A DNA stretch of 64,000 nt from Wenzhouxiangella sp. AB-CW3 (GTDB lineage Bacteria > Pseudomonadota > Gammaproteobacteria > Xanthomonadales > Wenzhouxiangellaceae). This document shows, piece by piece, positions 37,704 through 47,583 of this stretch (position 1 is the first letter of the stretch; each line of letters begins with the position of its first letter). A program made the position numbers and the translations under genes. Below the pieces are notes generated by a model. It made no database searches, had not been told where the DNA came from, and saw nothing but the letters and a program-made list of their open reading frames with translations. The stretch lies in assembly GCF_014725735.1 (NCBI RefSeq), contig NZ_CP061368.1, positions 3,425,225 to 3,489,224 of the forward strand, in the 5' to 3' direction.

Positions 37704-38213
37704 TCAGGCAGTCGCCTTTTCGCGCTGCTGCTTGCGCAGCTTCTTCTCGACCATGCGCCGCTTGAGTGGCGAGAGGTAATCGACGAACACCTTGCCGTCG
37801 AGATGATCGATCTCGTGCTGAATGCAGACGGCCAGCAGACCATCGGCTTCCAGCTCGAAGCTTTCGCCGTCGGTATCCAGCGCCCGCACACGGATGCGCT
37901 CGGCCCGCTTGACCTCGGCATAGATGCCGGGTACCGAAAGACAGCCTTCCTCGCAGACCTGGCTGCCCTCGCGCTCGATAATCTCGGGGTTGATGAAGAC
38001 CTTCGGGTCGTCACGCTCCTCACTCAGGTCCAGCACCAGCAAGCGGACGCCTTCGTTGACCTGGGTGGCCGCCAGCCCAATGCCGCGCGCGGCATACATG
38101 GTTTCGAGCATGTCGGCGGCCAGTTGCTGCTCCCGTTCGGTCACCTGATCGACCGGTTGTGCCACCCGGCGAAGGCGCGGATCGGGGAATTCCAGGATGT
38201 TGAGTTTTGACAT
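37704..38213 (-). CDS. def: Peptide deformylase
   Basis: A 169-residue metalloenzyme removing the formyl group from new proteins. The three motifs are [13 protein letters not shown] (metal Cys) and QHEIDHL (two metal His and the catalytic Glu). The frame runs to 38249, but the family start [15 protein letters not shown] is at 38213. It heads the def-fmt-rsmB-DUF4390-ntrYX-trkAH operon and is divergent from the LysM gene. Confidence 0.97.
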   Translation of the reverse strand: MSKLNILEFPDPRLRRVAQPVDQVTEREQQLAADMLETMYAARGIGLAATQVNEGVRLLVLDLSEERDDPKVFINPEIIEREGSQVCEEGCLSVPGIYAEVKRAERIRVRALDTDGESFELEADGLLAVCIQHEIDHLDGKVFVDYLSPLKRRMVEKKLRKQQREKATA

Positions 38214-38314
38214 GAGATGAGGAAAATCGCTTAAACGTGCGTTTTGCAATGATAATGTTTATGATAGTCTGCGAAAAATCAAGCCCGAGGGCCCTGCTTG
38301 GAGGGAGTCGCTCC

Positions 38315-39508
38315 GTGAAACGTGTATTGGTATTGACCGCAGTCCTGTTGCTGGCGTTCAGTGTACAGGCTGAGGACATTGAGTTGCGTGAGGATCATCC
38401 GCGCGAATACGTGGTCCAGGAGGGGGACACGCTTTGGGATATCGCCAGCCGCTTTCTGGAGCGGCCCTGGCAATGGCCGGCCATCTGGCATGCCAATCCC
38501 GATATCGAGAACCCGCACCTGATCTTCCCAGGCGATGTCATTTCGCTGGTATTCATCGGCGGTGAGCCGCGTCTGATGGTGGATGACTCGGTGCGCCGGC
38601 TTTCGCCGGAGGTGCGTCGGGAACAGTTGGTCGGGCCGATTTCGACCATTCCCTACGATGCCATTGAGCCGTTCCTGCGGCATCCGCGCATCATCCCCGC
38701 CGACGAGTTCGACGACCTGCCCTACGTCATCGCCAACCAGGATCGGCGCGTGATGACCGGCCCGGGAGACCGCACCTACGTGCGCGGCCTGGAAGATGCC
38801 CAGGTGGGTGACCAGGTGGTGGTTGCACGCGTGACCTTCCAGTTCGAGGATCGACGCGACCCCGACGATGACGATATCCGGCTGCGACGCAACGAGATTC
38901 GCCATGGGCCGGGCCAGGTACCCAGCAACGTGCGCCCGGCCGGTCGGGTCTGGCAATCGACCTTCGGACGGCTCGAGCGCTTCAACTACCCGGTCATCGG
39001 CTACGAAATGTGGGAGGCAGCCCGTGGCGAGGTCGTTCAAACAGGTGACCCGGCCACGCTTGAACTGCTCTCCGGGCGCCGCGAGGTGATGGAAGGTGAC
39101 CTCGTGCTGCCGGTCGACGAGCATGTTTTCGACACCAACTTCCACCCGCGTGCCATGGACGTGATTCCCGAGCGTGCGCGTGTGCTGGCCATTACCGAGG
39201 CCTATTACGGCGTGGGTCACTACCAGATCGTTGCCATCAACCTGGGCGCGGCCGACGGCATCGAGCCGGGGCATACCTTCTCGGCATTCCGTCCCGGAGA
39301 GACCATCCGCGACGAGCTGCGCTATCCTCTGCTCAGCCGGGCGGCTCGGCAGAACTCCGAGCGCCGGTATGTCACCCTGCCGGAGGAATTTGCCGGGCAA
39401 CTGATGGTTTTCAGGCCCTTCGAGAACATCAGTTACGCAATCGTGCTCGACGGCACCGACGCCATTCGCGTCGACGACAGGCTGTATCACCCCGACCGCC
39501 AGCCCTGA
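38315..39508 (+). CDS. Exported LysM-domain protein
   Basis: A 397-residue envelope protein. A GTG start with GGAGGG 8 bases upstream gives VKRVLVLTAVLLLAFSVQAED, a clear signal peptide. A LysM peptidoglycan-binding domain follows (residues ~30-80; EYVVQEGDTLWDIASRFLERPWQWPAIWHANPDIENP). The remaining ~300 residues are unassigned and beta-rich. This gene regularly sits divergent from def and before dprA in related bacteria. The frame also runs upstream to 38237. Confidence 0.92.
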   Translation: MKRVLVLTAVLLLAFSVQAEDIELREDHPREYVVQEGDTLWDIASRFLERPWQWPAIWHANPDIENPHLIFPGDVISLVFIGGEPRLMVDDSVRRLSPEVRREQLVGPISTIPYDAIEPFLRHPRIIPADEFDDLPYVIANQDRRVMTGPGDRTYVRGLEDAQVGDQVVVARVTFQFEDRRDPDDDDIRLRRNEIRHGPGQVPSNVRPAGRVWQSTFGRLERFNYPVIGYEMWEAARGEVVQTGDPATLELLSGRREVMEGDLVLPVDEHVFDTNFHPRAMDVIPERARVLAITEAYYGVGHYQIVAINLGAADGIEPGHTFSAFRPGETIRDELRYPLLSRAARQNSERRYVTLPEEFAGQLMVFRPFENISYAIVLDGTDAIRVDDRLYHPDRQP

Positions 39509-39536
39509 CGGCCGGCGGGCCGGGGAGTGTTTCAAG

Positions 39537-40688
39537 ATGCCGACCGTGCCGCATGCCGAGGCCTGGCTGGGCCTGGTTCTGACCCGTGGACTGGGGCCCA
39601 GGCGCCTGGCCGCACTCGAGTCGGCGCTCGGGTCGCTGGCCGGCTGGGCCGAGGCCAGCGATCGGCAACTGTCCGACATCGGCCTGGAACAGGCGCTGAT
39701 TCGCCGCCTGCGCCAGCCTGACCCCGATCAACTGGCCAGGTGCCGTGCCTGGCTGGACCACGAGCATCATCATCTCGTTACCCGCGATGATCCGCTGTTT
39801 CCGCCGCTGCTCAAGCGCACCGCGGATGCCCCGGCAGCATTGTTTGCGCTGGGCGATCCCCACTGTCTGGTGCACCCCCAGATCGCCATTGTCGGCAGCC
39901 GCAACGCTTCTCCCGGCGGGCGCGATCACGCCCGGTCGTTTTCCGGCACATTGAGCCGCAGTGGCTTCGTCATCACCAGCGGACTGGCTGCCGGCATCGA
40001 TGGCCACGCTCATGCCGGCTGCCTGGATGCCGGCGGCAAGACCATAGCCGTGGCCGGAACCGGCCTGGACCAGGTCTATCCGGCGCGTCACCGCGAGCTG
40101 GCCCACCGCATTGTCGACAGCGGTGTGGTGATCAGCCAGTTCCCCCCCGGCATCGGCCCATTGCCCGGGAACTTCCCGGCGCGGAACCGTATCATCAGCG
40201 GCATGAGCCTGGGCACCCTGGTCGTCGAGGCCGGGCTGAAATCGGGCTCGCTGATTACCGCCCGCCTGGCCAGCGAACAGGGTCGGGATGTGTTCGCTAT
40301 CCCCGGCTCGGTGCACAATCCGCTGGCGCGCGGCTGCCACCGGCTGATTCGCGATGGCGCCAAACTGGTCGAAAGCGCCGAGGAAATCGTCGATGAACTG
40401 GCGCCACTGGCGCGCCAGCTGGCCGAGGACATCGAGCACCTGCTGGCACCGGCGGCGGGCGGCATGACGGCTGCCCCCCTTGAGGAATGCGTCCAGGCGC
40501 CGCATATTGGAGAGGATCCGGAGTACCAGCGCCTGCTCGAAGCCATTGGCTTCGAGCCCACACCCGTCGACGAGATAATCCAGCGCTCGAACTTGACACC
40601 TGCCGCGGTATCCTCCATGTTGCTGATGCTGGAACTCGATGGGCGCATATGCGCCCATGCCGGCGGCCGCTACAGTCGCAACGCCTGA
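39537..40688 (+). CDS. dprA: DNA processing protein DprA
   Basis: A 383-residue Smf/DprA protein that loads RecA onto incoming single-stranded DNA during transformation. The Rossmann-like core begins around residue 120 (IAIVGSRNASPGGRDHARSF) and contains GFVITSGLAAGIDGHAHAG, GTGLDQVYPARH, PLPGNFPARNRIISGMS and DVFAIPGSVHNPLARGCHRLIRDGA. N-terminal SAM-like and C-terminal winged-helix regions are present. Confidence 0.96.
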   Translation: MPTVPHAEAWLGLVLTRGLGPRRLAALESALGSLAGWAEASDRQLSDIGLEQALIRRLRQPDPDQLARCRAWLDHEHHHLVTRDDPLFPPLLKRTADAPAALFALGDPHCLVHPQIAIVGSRNASPGGRDHARSFSGTLSRSGFVITSGLAAGIDGHAHAGCLDAGGKTIAVAGTGLDQVYPARHRELAHRIVDSGVVISQFPPGIGPLPGNFPARNRIISGMSLGTLVVEAGLKSGSLITARLASEQGRDVFAIPGSVHNPLARGCHRLIRDGAKLVESAEEIVDELAPLARQLAEDIEHLLAPAAGGMTAAPLEECVQAPHIGEDPEYQRLLEAIGFEPTPVDEIIQRSNLTPAAVSSMLLMLELDGRICAHAGGRYSRNA

Positions 40689-40701
40689 AGGTAAGCAGTT
40701 G

Positions 40702-41178
40702 ATGAAGGAAAACGTGCTCGATCTGCTCATGTATCTTTTCGAGAATTACATCTACGACGAACCGGAGCAGGAACCGGATCGAGAATCATTGAGCGAAAGT
40801 CTTGAAGATGCCGGCTTTTCGTCGGGCGAAATCGAGCATGCCTTTGCCTGGCTTGACGGCCTGGCCGAACAGCGCGAACTGCCCGAACTGGGTGGTGACG
40901 GGCCGAATGCGATTCGCATGTTCACCAGCGAGGAATGCCATCGTCTCGATGTGCATGCCCGTGGGTTCATCATGTACCTGGAGAATATTGGTGTGCTGGA
41001 CCCGGCGCGGCGCGAAATGGTGATTGACCGCCTGACGGCACTTGAAACCGAGGATATCGGCATGGAGGACGTCAAGTGGGTGGTACTCATGGTGCTGTTC
41101 AACCAGCCCGGGCAGGAAGCCAATTACGCCTGGATGGAAGAAATGATGTTCGATGAGGAAGGCGACTTGCGGCACTGA
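40702..41178 (+). CDS. smg: Smg family protein (DUF494)
   Basis: A 158-residue Smg/DUF494 protein, whose gene is almost always found after dprA. The start MKENVLDLLMYLFENYI is at 40702, although the frame is open from 40639. It is rich in acidic and hydrophobic helices. Its function is not established. It follows dprA by 13 bases, so they are probably co-transcribed. Confidence 0.93.
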   Translation: MKENVLDLLMYLFENYIYDEPEQEPDRESLSESLEDAGFSSGEIEHAFAWLDGLAEQRELPELGGDGPNAIRMFTSEECHRLDVHARGFIMYLENIGVLDPARREMVIDRLTALETEDIGMEDVKWVVLMVLFNQPGQEANYAWMEEMMFDEEGDLRH

Positions 41179-41268
41179 GTGCCGCACCGGCAGATCCTCT
41201 CCACTTGCACCACCCGCGAATTCGTGTCAGGTTGACAACGGGCCTGGCATACCAACAAGCATTGAAAG

Positions 41269-43683
41269 ATGGCCAAGAACCTTCTCATTGTCGAGTCGCC
41301 GGCGAAAGCGACCACCATCAACAAGTACCTCGGCACCGACTTCGAAGTGCTGGCGTCCTACGGACACGTGCGTGATCTGGTACCCAAGGAGGGTGCGGTC
41401 GATCCCGACAACGATTTCGCCATGCGCTACGACATCATCGAGCGCAACAAGAAGCATGTCGACAAGATTGTCTCGGCTGCACGCAAGGCCGATGCGATTT
41501 ACCTGGCGACTGACCTTGACCGCGAAGGTGAAGCCATTTCCTGGCATATTGCCGAGATTCTCAGGCAGCGTGGCATCAATTCCGACAAACCCATTCAGCG
41601 CGTGGTGTTTTCGGAGATCACCGAACGCGCCCTGAAGAAGGCCATGGAAGAACCGCGTGACCTGGCCGGATCCCTGGTCGATGCCCAGCAGGCCCGGCGC
41701 GCGCTGGACTACCTGGTCGGCTTCAATCTCTCCCCGCTGCTGTGGAAGAAGGTTCGCCGGGGCCTGTCGGCCGGCCGCGTGCAGTCTCCGGCACTGCGGA
41801 TGATCGTCGAGCGCGAGGAAGAGATCGAGAAATTCCAGCCGCAGGAATACTGGACTATCGAGGCCGATCTGGGTGAGGGCGAGGACAAGCAGTTCAGCGC
41901 CAGCCTGGTGCGCCTGGACGGCAGCAAGCTCGAGCAGTTCGACATCGACAACGCCGAACGGGCCGAACAGGTTCGCGAGCAGATCGAGCGTGATGCCGGT
42001 GGCCAGTTCCCGGTTTCGCGGGTCAAGAAGAGTCAGCGACGCCGGCGTCCGCAGCCACCGTTCATCACCTCCACGCTGCAACAGGAAGCCGCGCGCCGAC
42101 TCCGCTTTACCACCCAGCGCACCATGCGCATTGCCCAGCAGCTCTACGAAGGGGTGGATACCGGGGGCGGCAACCAGGGCCTGATCACCTATATGCGTAC
42201 CGATTCGGTCGCCCTGGCCGCCGATGCGATCAGCGAAATCCGCTCGGTCGTCGGCAAGGAGTTCGGCAGCGGCCTGGTCCCGGACAAGCCCAACTTCTAC
42301 CAGTCGAAGTCGAAGAACGCGCAGGAAGCGCACGAATCCATTCGTCCAACTTCGGCGAAGCTCACGCCCATCAAGCTCAAGCACCACCTGAGTGAAGACC
42401 AGTACAAGCTCTACCAGCTGATCTGGAACCGGGCCGTGGCCAGCCAGATGATCCCGGCGGTCTACGACACGGTCAGCGCCGAGTTCGACGTCGGCGAGGC
42501 CACCTTCCGGGCTTCGGGCTCGACCCTTATCGAGCCGGGCTTTCTCAAGGTCTACCAGGACGCGCGCGCCGAGGCCGACAACCGGCTGCCCGAACTCAAC
42601 GAGGGCGACCGCATTGCCCTGCAGGCGATCCGGCCCGAACAGCATTTCACCGAGCCGCCGCCGCGCTATTCGGAGGCCAGCCTGGTCAAGGCACTGGAGG
42701 AATTCGGCATTGGCCGCCCCTCGACCTATGCCTCGATCATCCAGACCCTCAAGGATCGCGAGTACGTCGATCTCGAGAACCGGCGCTTCACTCCCACGGC
42801 CACCGGCTGGGTGGTGGCCAAGTTCCTGTCGGAGCACTTTGACCGCTACGTCGACTACGACTTCACCGCCCGGCTCGAAGACGAACTCGATGCCGTTTCA
42901 CGCGGTGAAAGCGACTGGGTTCCGTTGCTCAAGGAATTTTGGCAACCCTTTATCGACCGGGTCAAGGAAAAGAACGAAACGGTCAGCCGCAAGCAGGCCC
43001 AGCAGGCGCGCGAACTGGGCACCGACCCCAAGTCCGGCAGACCGGTCATCGTGCGGCTGGGACGCTACGGTCCCTTCGCCCAGATCGGTGATGCCGAAGA
43101 CGAGGAGAAACCCCAGTTTGCCGGGCTGAGACCCGGGCAGCGCATGGACTCCATCACGCTGGAAGAGGCACTGGAACTGTTCAAGCTGCCACGCGACCTG
43201 GGCGAGACGCCGGAAGGCGAACCGGTGCAGGCCAACATCGGTCGCTTCGGCCCCTACATCCGCTACGGCAAGCGCAACTTCGTTTCGCTCAAGGAACACG
43301 ACCCGCACGAGGTCACCCTGGAGCAGGCGCTGGAACTGGTCGAGGCGCACAAGAAGGCCCAGCGCGAACGCATCATCCAGAACTTCGAGGCCGAGGGCAT
43401 CCAGGTCCTCAAGGGCCGCTACGGCCCCTTCGTCACCGACGGCAACCGCAACGCCAGCGTACCCAAGGACCAGGAACCGGAGAAGCTGACCCTGGAAGAA
43501 TGCCAGAAGATGCTCGCCGAAGCGCCCCCCAAGGGCCGACGCGGCAAGTTCGGCAAGAAGAAGGCCGGCGCCAAGAAGGCAGCGAGCAAGAAGACCGCCA
43601 AGAAGAAGGCCTCGAAGAAAAAGAAGAAGAAAAAGCGCTCGAAGAAGAAGGCTTCAAAAAAGAAGGCCGCTTCGAAGGCCTGA
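41269..43683 (+). CDS. topA: DNA topoisomerase I
   Basis: An 804-residue type IA topoisomerase that relaxes negative supercoils. A TOPRIM domain is at the N-terminus (LLIVESPAKATTI; ATDLDREGEAISWH), and the active-site tyrosine is Tyr308 in GLITYMRTDSVAL. The C-terminal region has topoisomerase-C repeats (GRFGPYIRYGKRNF; GRYGPFVTDGNRN) rather than the zinc ribbons of E. coli. The last ~45 residues are mostly lysine with Ala and Ser, a disordered basic tail likely to hold DNA or RNA polymerase. Confidence 0.97.
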   Translation: MAKNLLIVESPAKATTINKYLGTDFEVLASYGHVRDLVPKEGAVDPDNDFAMRYDIIERNKKHVDKIVSAARKADAIYLATDLDREGEAISWHIAEILRQRGINSDKPIQRVVFSEITERALKKAMEEPRDLAGSLVDAQQARRALDYLVGFNLSPLLWKKVRRGLSAGRVQSPALRMIVEREEEIEKFQPQEYWTIEADLGEGEDKQFSASLVRLDGSKLEQFDIDNAERAEQVREQIERDAGGQFPVSRVKKSQRRRRPQPPFITSTLQQEAARRLRFTTQRTMRIAQQLYEGVDTGGGNQGLITYMRTDSVALAADAISEIRSVVGKEFGSGLVPDKPNFYQSKSKNAQEAHESIRPTSAKLTPIKLKHHLSEDQYKLYQLIWNRAVASQMIPAVYDTVSAEFDVGEATFRASGSTLIEPGFLKVYQDARAEADNRLPELNEGDRIALQAIRPEQHFTEPPPRYSEASLVKALEEFGIGRPSTYASIIQTLKDREYVDLENRRFTPTATGWVVAKFLSEHFDRYVDYDFTARLEDELDAVSRGESDWVPLLKEFWQPFIDRVKEKNETVSRKQAQQARELGTDPKSGRPVIVRLGRYGPFAQIGDAEDEEKPQFAGLRPGQRMDSITLEEALELFKLPRDLGETPEGEPVQANIGRFGPYIRYGKRNFVSLKEHDPHEVTLEQALELVEAHKKAQRERIIQNFEAEGIQVLKGRYGPFVTDGNRNASVPKDQEPEKLTLEECQKMLAEAPPKGRRGKFGKKKAGAKKAASKKTAKKKASKKKKKKKRSKKKASKKKAASKA

Positions 43684-43722
43684 AGCCGTTAGCGTACCAG
43701 CGTCCCATGGTGCTGTGGGCTT

Positions 43723-43974
43723 AGAGTAGATAGGATTGATGGTGGCGGGGTGGGGAGCGGCCTTGCCCGTGGCCGGAACCGAGGTGAATCGCTGTGTTGG
43801 CGCTTCGAGCATGGTGGCGTTCTGGTGCCGATGAATAATGCCGTGCCAATGGACTTTCCCTGCGACTGATCGAACGTTTCGGGTACGTGCGGCGCGGACA
43901 GTCTGTGCCAGCTTCCATCACCTCGAACCCGGCCACGGGCAAGACCACTCCCCACCTGACGTGTGAGAGTAGAT
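43723..43974 (+). repeat. Family A palindromic element, copy A3, with flanking direct repeats
   Basis: Arms 43749-43787 and 43918-43956 are 39-bp inverted copies with five mismatches. The interior carries the core GTGGCGTTCTGGTGCC (43814-43829), identical to A1, preceded by GGCGCTTC. The unit is bracketed by the 9-base direct repeat AGAGTAGAT (43723-43731 and 43966-43974), which looks like a target-site duplication. The core points the same way as topA, which ends 39 bases before the first direct repeat. Confidence 0.8.
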
Positions 43975-44071
43975 TGATAGAGAAAACCAAGACGGTGCCA
44001 CCACCCTGCCTTTCAACCTTCTCTAACTCTTCATAGCGGGGGGTATTCGGTCGAGCACGGACTCACGACTC

Positions 44072-44233
44072 ACTAACGAGATCACCAATCAGCAGGCTTT
44101 CAGCTTGTCTCTCAGCGTTCGTGGCAAGGCGTCGTCGCGCCAGGTGTAGCAGGGTCTACATCAAGCGACGAGAACGCAGCCCACGGGCGCTGAGAGACAA
44201 GCTGAAAGCCTGCTGATTGGTGATCTCGTTAGT
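44072..44233. repeat. Family B palindromic element, copy B1
   Basis: Arms 44072-44117 and 44188-44233 are perfect 46-bp inverted repeats. The 70-base interior continues as an imperfect stem: GTGGCAAGGCG (44121-44131) faces TCAAGCGACGAGAACGCAGCCCACG (44161-44185), closed by an apical hairpin TGTAG-CAGGGT-CTACA (44146-44161). The two internal strands recur in copy B2, while the outer arms do not. Bases 44234-44472, up to hemF, hold no feature I can name beyond a likely promoter. Confidence 0.85.
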
Positions 44234-44439
44234 CAAGGGGTGACGGAATAATCGCCACACTTCTCCCGGTCCATCCCAAGCAGCAAGCGCCTTGTCGAAA
44301 CTGACCAATCCATCAGCGACAACACGCCAATCGTATCGACGCAAGGGCCACCCAACCCAAACGACCCGAAAAAGCCAATCACCCGCCCAGGCCGTGATCG
44401 ACCGGATGCCACCCGCCACCACCCCACATTCTTGTGTAA

Positions 44440-45402
<963 letters not shown>

Positions 45403-45505
45403 GTCAACTCATGCGTGTGGGATATCGCTCTCGAGCACTCGATTGAATGCCAAAGCAGCTCGCAGGCCAGTCAGTAGCGATCGCCGAACCTGGGGTTTGC
45501 ACAGA

Positions 45506-46729
45506 TCAAAGATACTTGGAGAGAAGCTCGGAAAGCGCTTGAGATCCAGTTCGCTTCCTCACTGACTCGACAAAAGTTTCAGGCAGCTCACCGCCGGGTC
45601 CAAACTCCTCGTCTCGCAATATCGTGAGAAAAGCATCCAGATCCTCCTCGCCATTCGTCGACTCCCCTAGCAGGGCATCCAGTGCCCGCCAGAAGTCCGC
45701 GCCGCGGAAATAGAACAGCCCGTAGTACTGGCTTTCACCCTGTTGCGCGACCCGATGATGCGCATCAAGCAACCCCATATCGGGAACTTGTTCCAGCATC
45801 TGCTCGAACAATGATTCGGCCGCTGGGTTCTCGCCCAGTGACTTGAAGCCATAGTAGTGAGCCAGGCTTTCACTGGCCCACAACGGCGCCTGATCGATAT
45901 CCAGCAGATGAAACAGTTCGTGGCCGGTGATCCACTGAAATCGAACCATCTCCGATGGCTTGATTCCACTGTCGGATACAGCCACATTGGCCAGCCAGGC
46001 ACCATGACCCGCCGCACCGCCAATCCGATCCAGGGATTCATCAATGCCAAGAATTAACACATCAATCACCTCCGGATTGGGCGAAGGACCTGCCCTATCG
46101 GGAGAAAGTGATCTCAGGTAGGCCAGTTGCTGTTCCAGCCCCCTATGCAGCTCCCGGGCATCAAACGCCACGGGTAGCAGGCCGTGAAAGAAGCGGAAGG
46201 TAGTCCCGCCAATCGTATGGATACAATCTGGTTGCCCGACCATCAGGAACAACGGTGCTTCATCCAGGGCAGGTACCGTGCGGCAAATCGTTTCGTTGCC
46301 GTCGGTGGCGCAAATCGATTCCGGTGTGCTGCCTGCGCTAGGGCGAAGCAGATCATTCCACTCAGTCAACAGCCACCAGCCGCCGGGATAATACAGATTG
46401 GACTGCTCGGACAGGTCCACACCTGGCCCCTCGACCCGTTGGAAGGTCACGTTCCAGGTGATGACCGAACAACCCGCCGGTGCAATCCAGGCACCATCGG
46501 TTTCAACGGGATCCGCCTCCAGACCTTTGCAGCGTGGGACCATTGTCTGAGTCGACTGTCCAAGCTGGCGAACCGTTAAGACCTCATCCACCGCCAAGGG
46601 AGTTGCCAGCTTCAAATGCAGGTTTGCAGATTCGGGCTGGTCCGGGTCAACCTGCAATTCATACCGGGCTGAATGAGCGGCGGTGGCCAATACCATCAGG
46701 CAGACTCCAGCCCAGAATAGCTTGCACAT
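45506..46729 (-). CDS. Exported M61-like (gluzincin) metalloprotease
   Basis: A 407-residue exported protein. A signal peptide (MCKLFWAGVCLMVLATAAHSA) is followed by a beta-rich N-terminal half and a helical domain with GHELFHLLD (HExxH, about residue 270). Nearby PLWASESLAHYYG supplies the third zinc ligand Glu and the YYG typical of M61 glycyl aminopeptidases. The overall similarity is otherwise weak, so the substrate is unknown. The frame reaches 46822, but the signal peptide fixes the start. It has lower GC than its neighbours and lies next to a toxin-antitoxin pair, which suggests an accessory segment. Confidence 0.75.
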   Translation of the reverse strand: MCKLFWAGVCLMVLATAAHSARYELQVDPDQPESANLHLKLATPLAVDEVLTVRQLGQSTQTMVPRCKGLEADPVETDGAWIAPAGCSVITWNVTFQRVEGPGVDLSEQSNLYYPGGWWLLTEWNDLLRPSAGSTPESICATDGNETICRTVPALDEAPLFLMVGQPDCIHTIGGTTFRFFHGLLPVAFDARELHRGLEQQLAYLRSLSPDRAGPSPNPEVIDVLILGIDESLDRIGGAAGHGAWLANVAVSDSGIKPSEMVRFQWITGHELFHLLDIDQAPLWASESLAHYYGFKSLGENPAAESLFEQMLEQVPDMGLLDAHHRVAQQGESQYYGLFYFRGADFWRALDALLGESTNGEEDLDAFLTILRDEEFGPGGELPETFVESVRKRTGSQALSELLSKYL

Positions 46730-46886
46730 CACGATACTATCCTCGGTTAAGAGGCAAGAGATACTGCCCCCGGGGCAGGAAACCCACAGTATCCGGGCCT
46801 TCCAAAATAACATGACCCACATACCAATAGCAGGGGCTGGGAGCAGCCGTTAGCCTCCGCGAGGATCTCACCACATCGGCAATGGC

Positions 46887-46935
46887 TTGACACGGACGGG
46901 CTTGAGACGGTAGTCTAGGTCATGTTACATGTAAC
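46887..46935 (+). promoter_or_regulatory. Promoter and palindromic operator of the mazEF module
   Basis: A -35 TTGACA (46887-46892) and a -10 TAGTCT (46911-46916) are 18 bases apart. A perfect 12-bp palindrome GTTACATGTAAC (46924-46935) lies at the expected transcription start and would serve for autorepression by the antitoxin or the complex. Confidence 0.65.
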
Positions 46936-46945
46936 AGCCAAGAGC

Positions 46946-47158
46946 ATGAGCCATTCCGTCCGCGATCGAGTCAGCAGCTACCGCGCAAGGATGCGACGCG
47001 CGGGGCTCAGACCCGTCCAGATCTGGGTTCCGGATACTCGCCGACCCGGCTTTGCCGAGGAGTGTCGACGGCAATCGTTCATGCTGCACGATGACCGGCA
47101 GGAAGCCGACCTTGCGGACTGGCTGGACCAGGTCGCCGATGACGACGGCTGGCAGTGA
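46946..47158 (+). CDS. MazE-like antitoxin (DUF3018 family)
   Basis: A 70-residue antitoxin. The pattern SVRDRVSSYRARMRRAGLRPVQIWVPDTRRPGFAEECRRQS is that of DUF3018 antitoxins paired with MazF/PemK toxins. The N-terminal part should bind the operator and the acidic C-terminus (EADLADWLDQVADDDGW) the toxin. An ATG at 46922 is also in frame but lies against the operator palindrome, so ATG 46946 is more likely. The stop overlaps the toxin start (ATGA). Confidence 0.85.
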   Translation: MSHSVRDRVSSYRARMRRAGLRPVQIWVPDTRRPGFAEECRRQSFMLHDDRQEADLADWLDQVADDDGWQ

Positions 47159-47478
47159 AACGCGGCGAGTTGGTGACCGTGGCGCTCAAGGGCGGCTACG
47201 GTAAACCACGGCCGGCCCTGGTCATTCAGTCGGATCTTTTCGATGCACATCCATCGGTCACCGTCATGCCGGTCACCAGTGAGCTTCGCGACACGCCACT
47301 GTTCCGGTTTGACATATCACCTGGCAGGGTCAACGGCCTGAAGCACCCATCACAGGTCATGATCGACAAGATTCACACCGTGGGCCGAGACCGTGTAGGA
47401 CCGGTCATCGGCCGCCTGGAAGAAGAACAAATGGTATCGGTCAATCGCCTGATGATGGTCTTCCTGGGTCTTGCCTGA
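47155..47478 (+). CDS. MazF/PemK family mRNA interferase toxin
   Basis: A 107-residue type II toxin expected to cut mRNA at short sites. The start MKRGELVTVALKGGYGKPRPALVIQ and the internal PSQVMIDKIHTVGRDRVGPVIGRLEEEQM contain the conserved Arg/Lys/Asp positions of the family. It overlaps the antitoxin gene by 4 bases, giving coupled translation. Such pairs in chromosomes act in growth arrest, phage defence or simple self-maintenance. Confidence 0.92.
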   Translation: MKRGELVTVALKGGYGKPRPALVIQSDLFDAHPSVTVMPVTSELRDTPLFRFDISPGRVNGLKHPSQVMIDKIHTVGRDRVGPVIGRLEEEQMVSVNRLMMVFLGLA

Positions 47479-47583
47479 ATGACCGAGTTGATCTGCATCC
47501 AACAATGGCGCTGATCGGAGCATGATCCTCGCTGCGACACGAAGATCATGCTACGGGCTCTGGCCGCCAACACCAAGCGGGAG

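Noticed and set aside
41227-42837. A 536-codon open frame on the minus strand
   Set aside because: It is antisense to topA and lacks any family signature.
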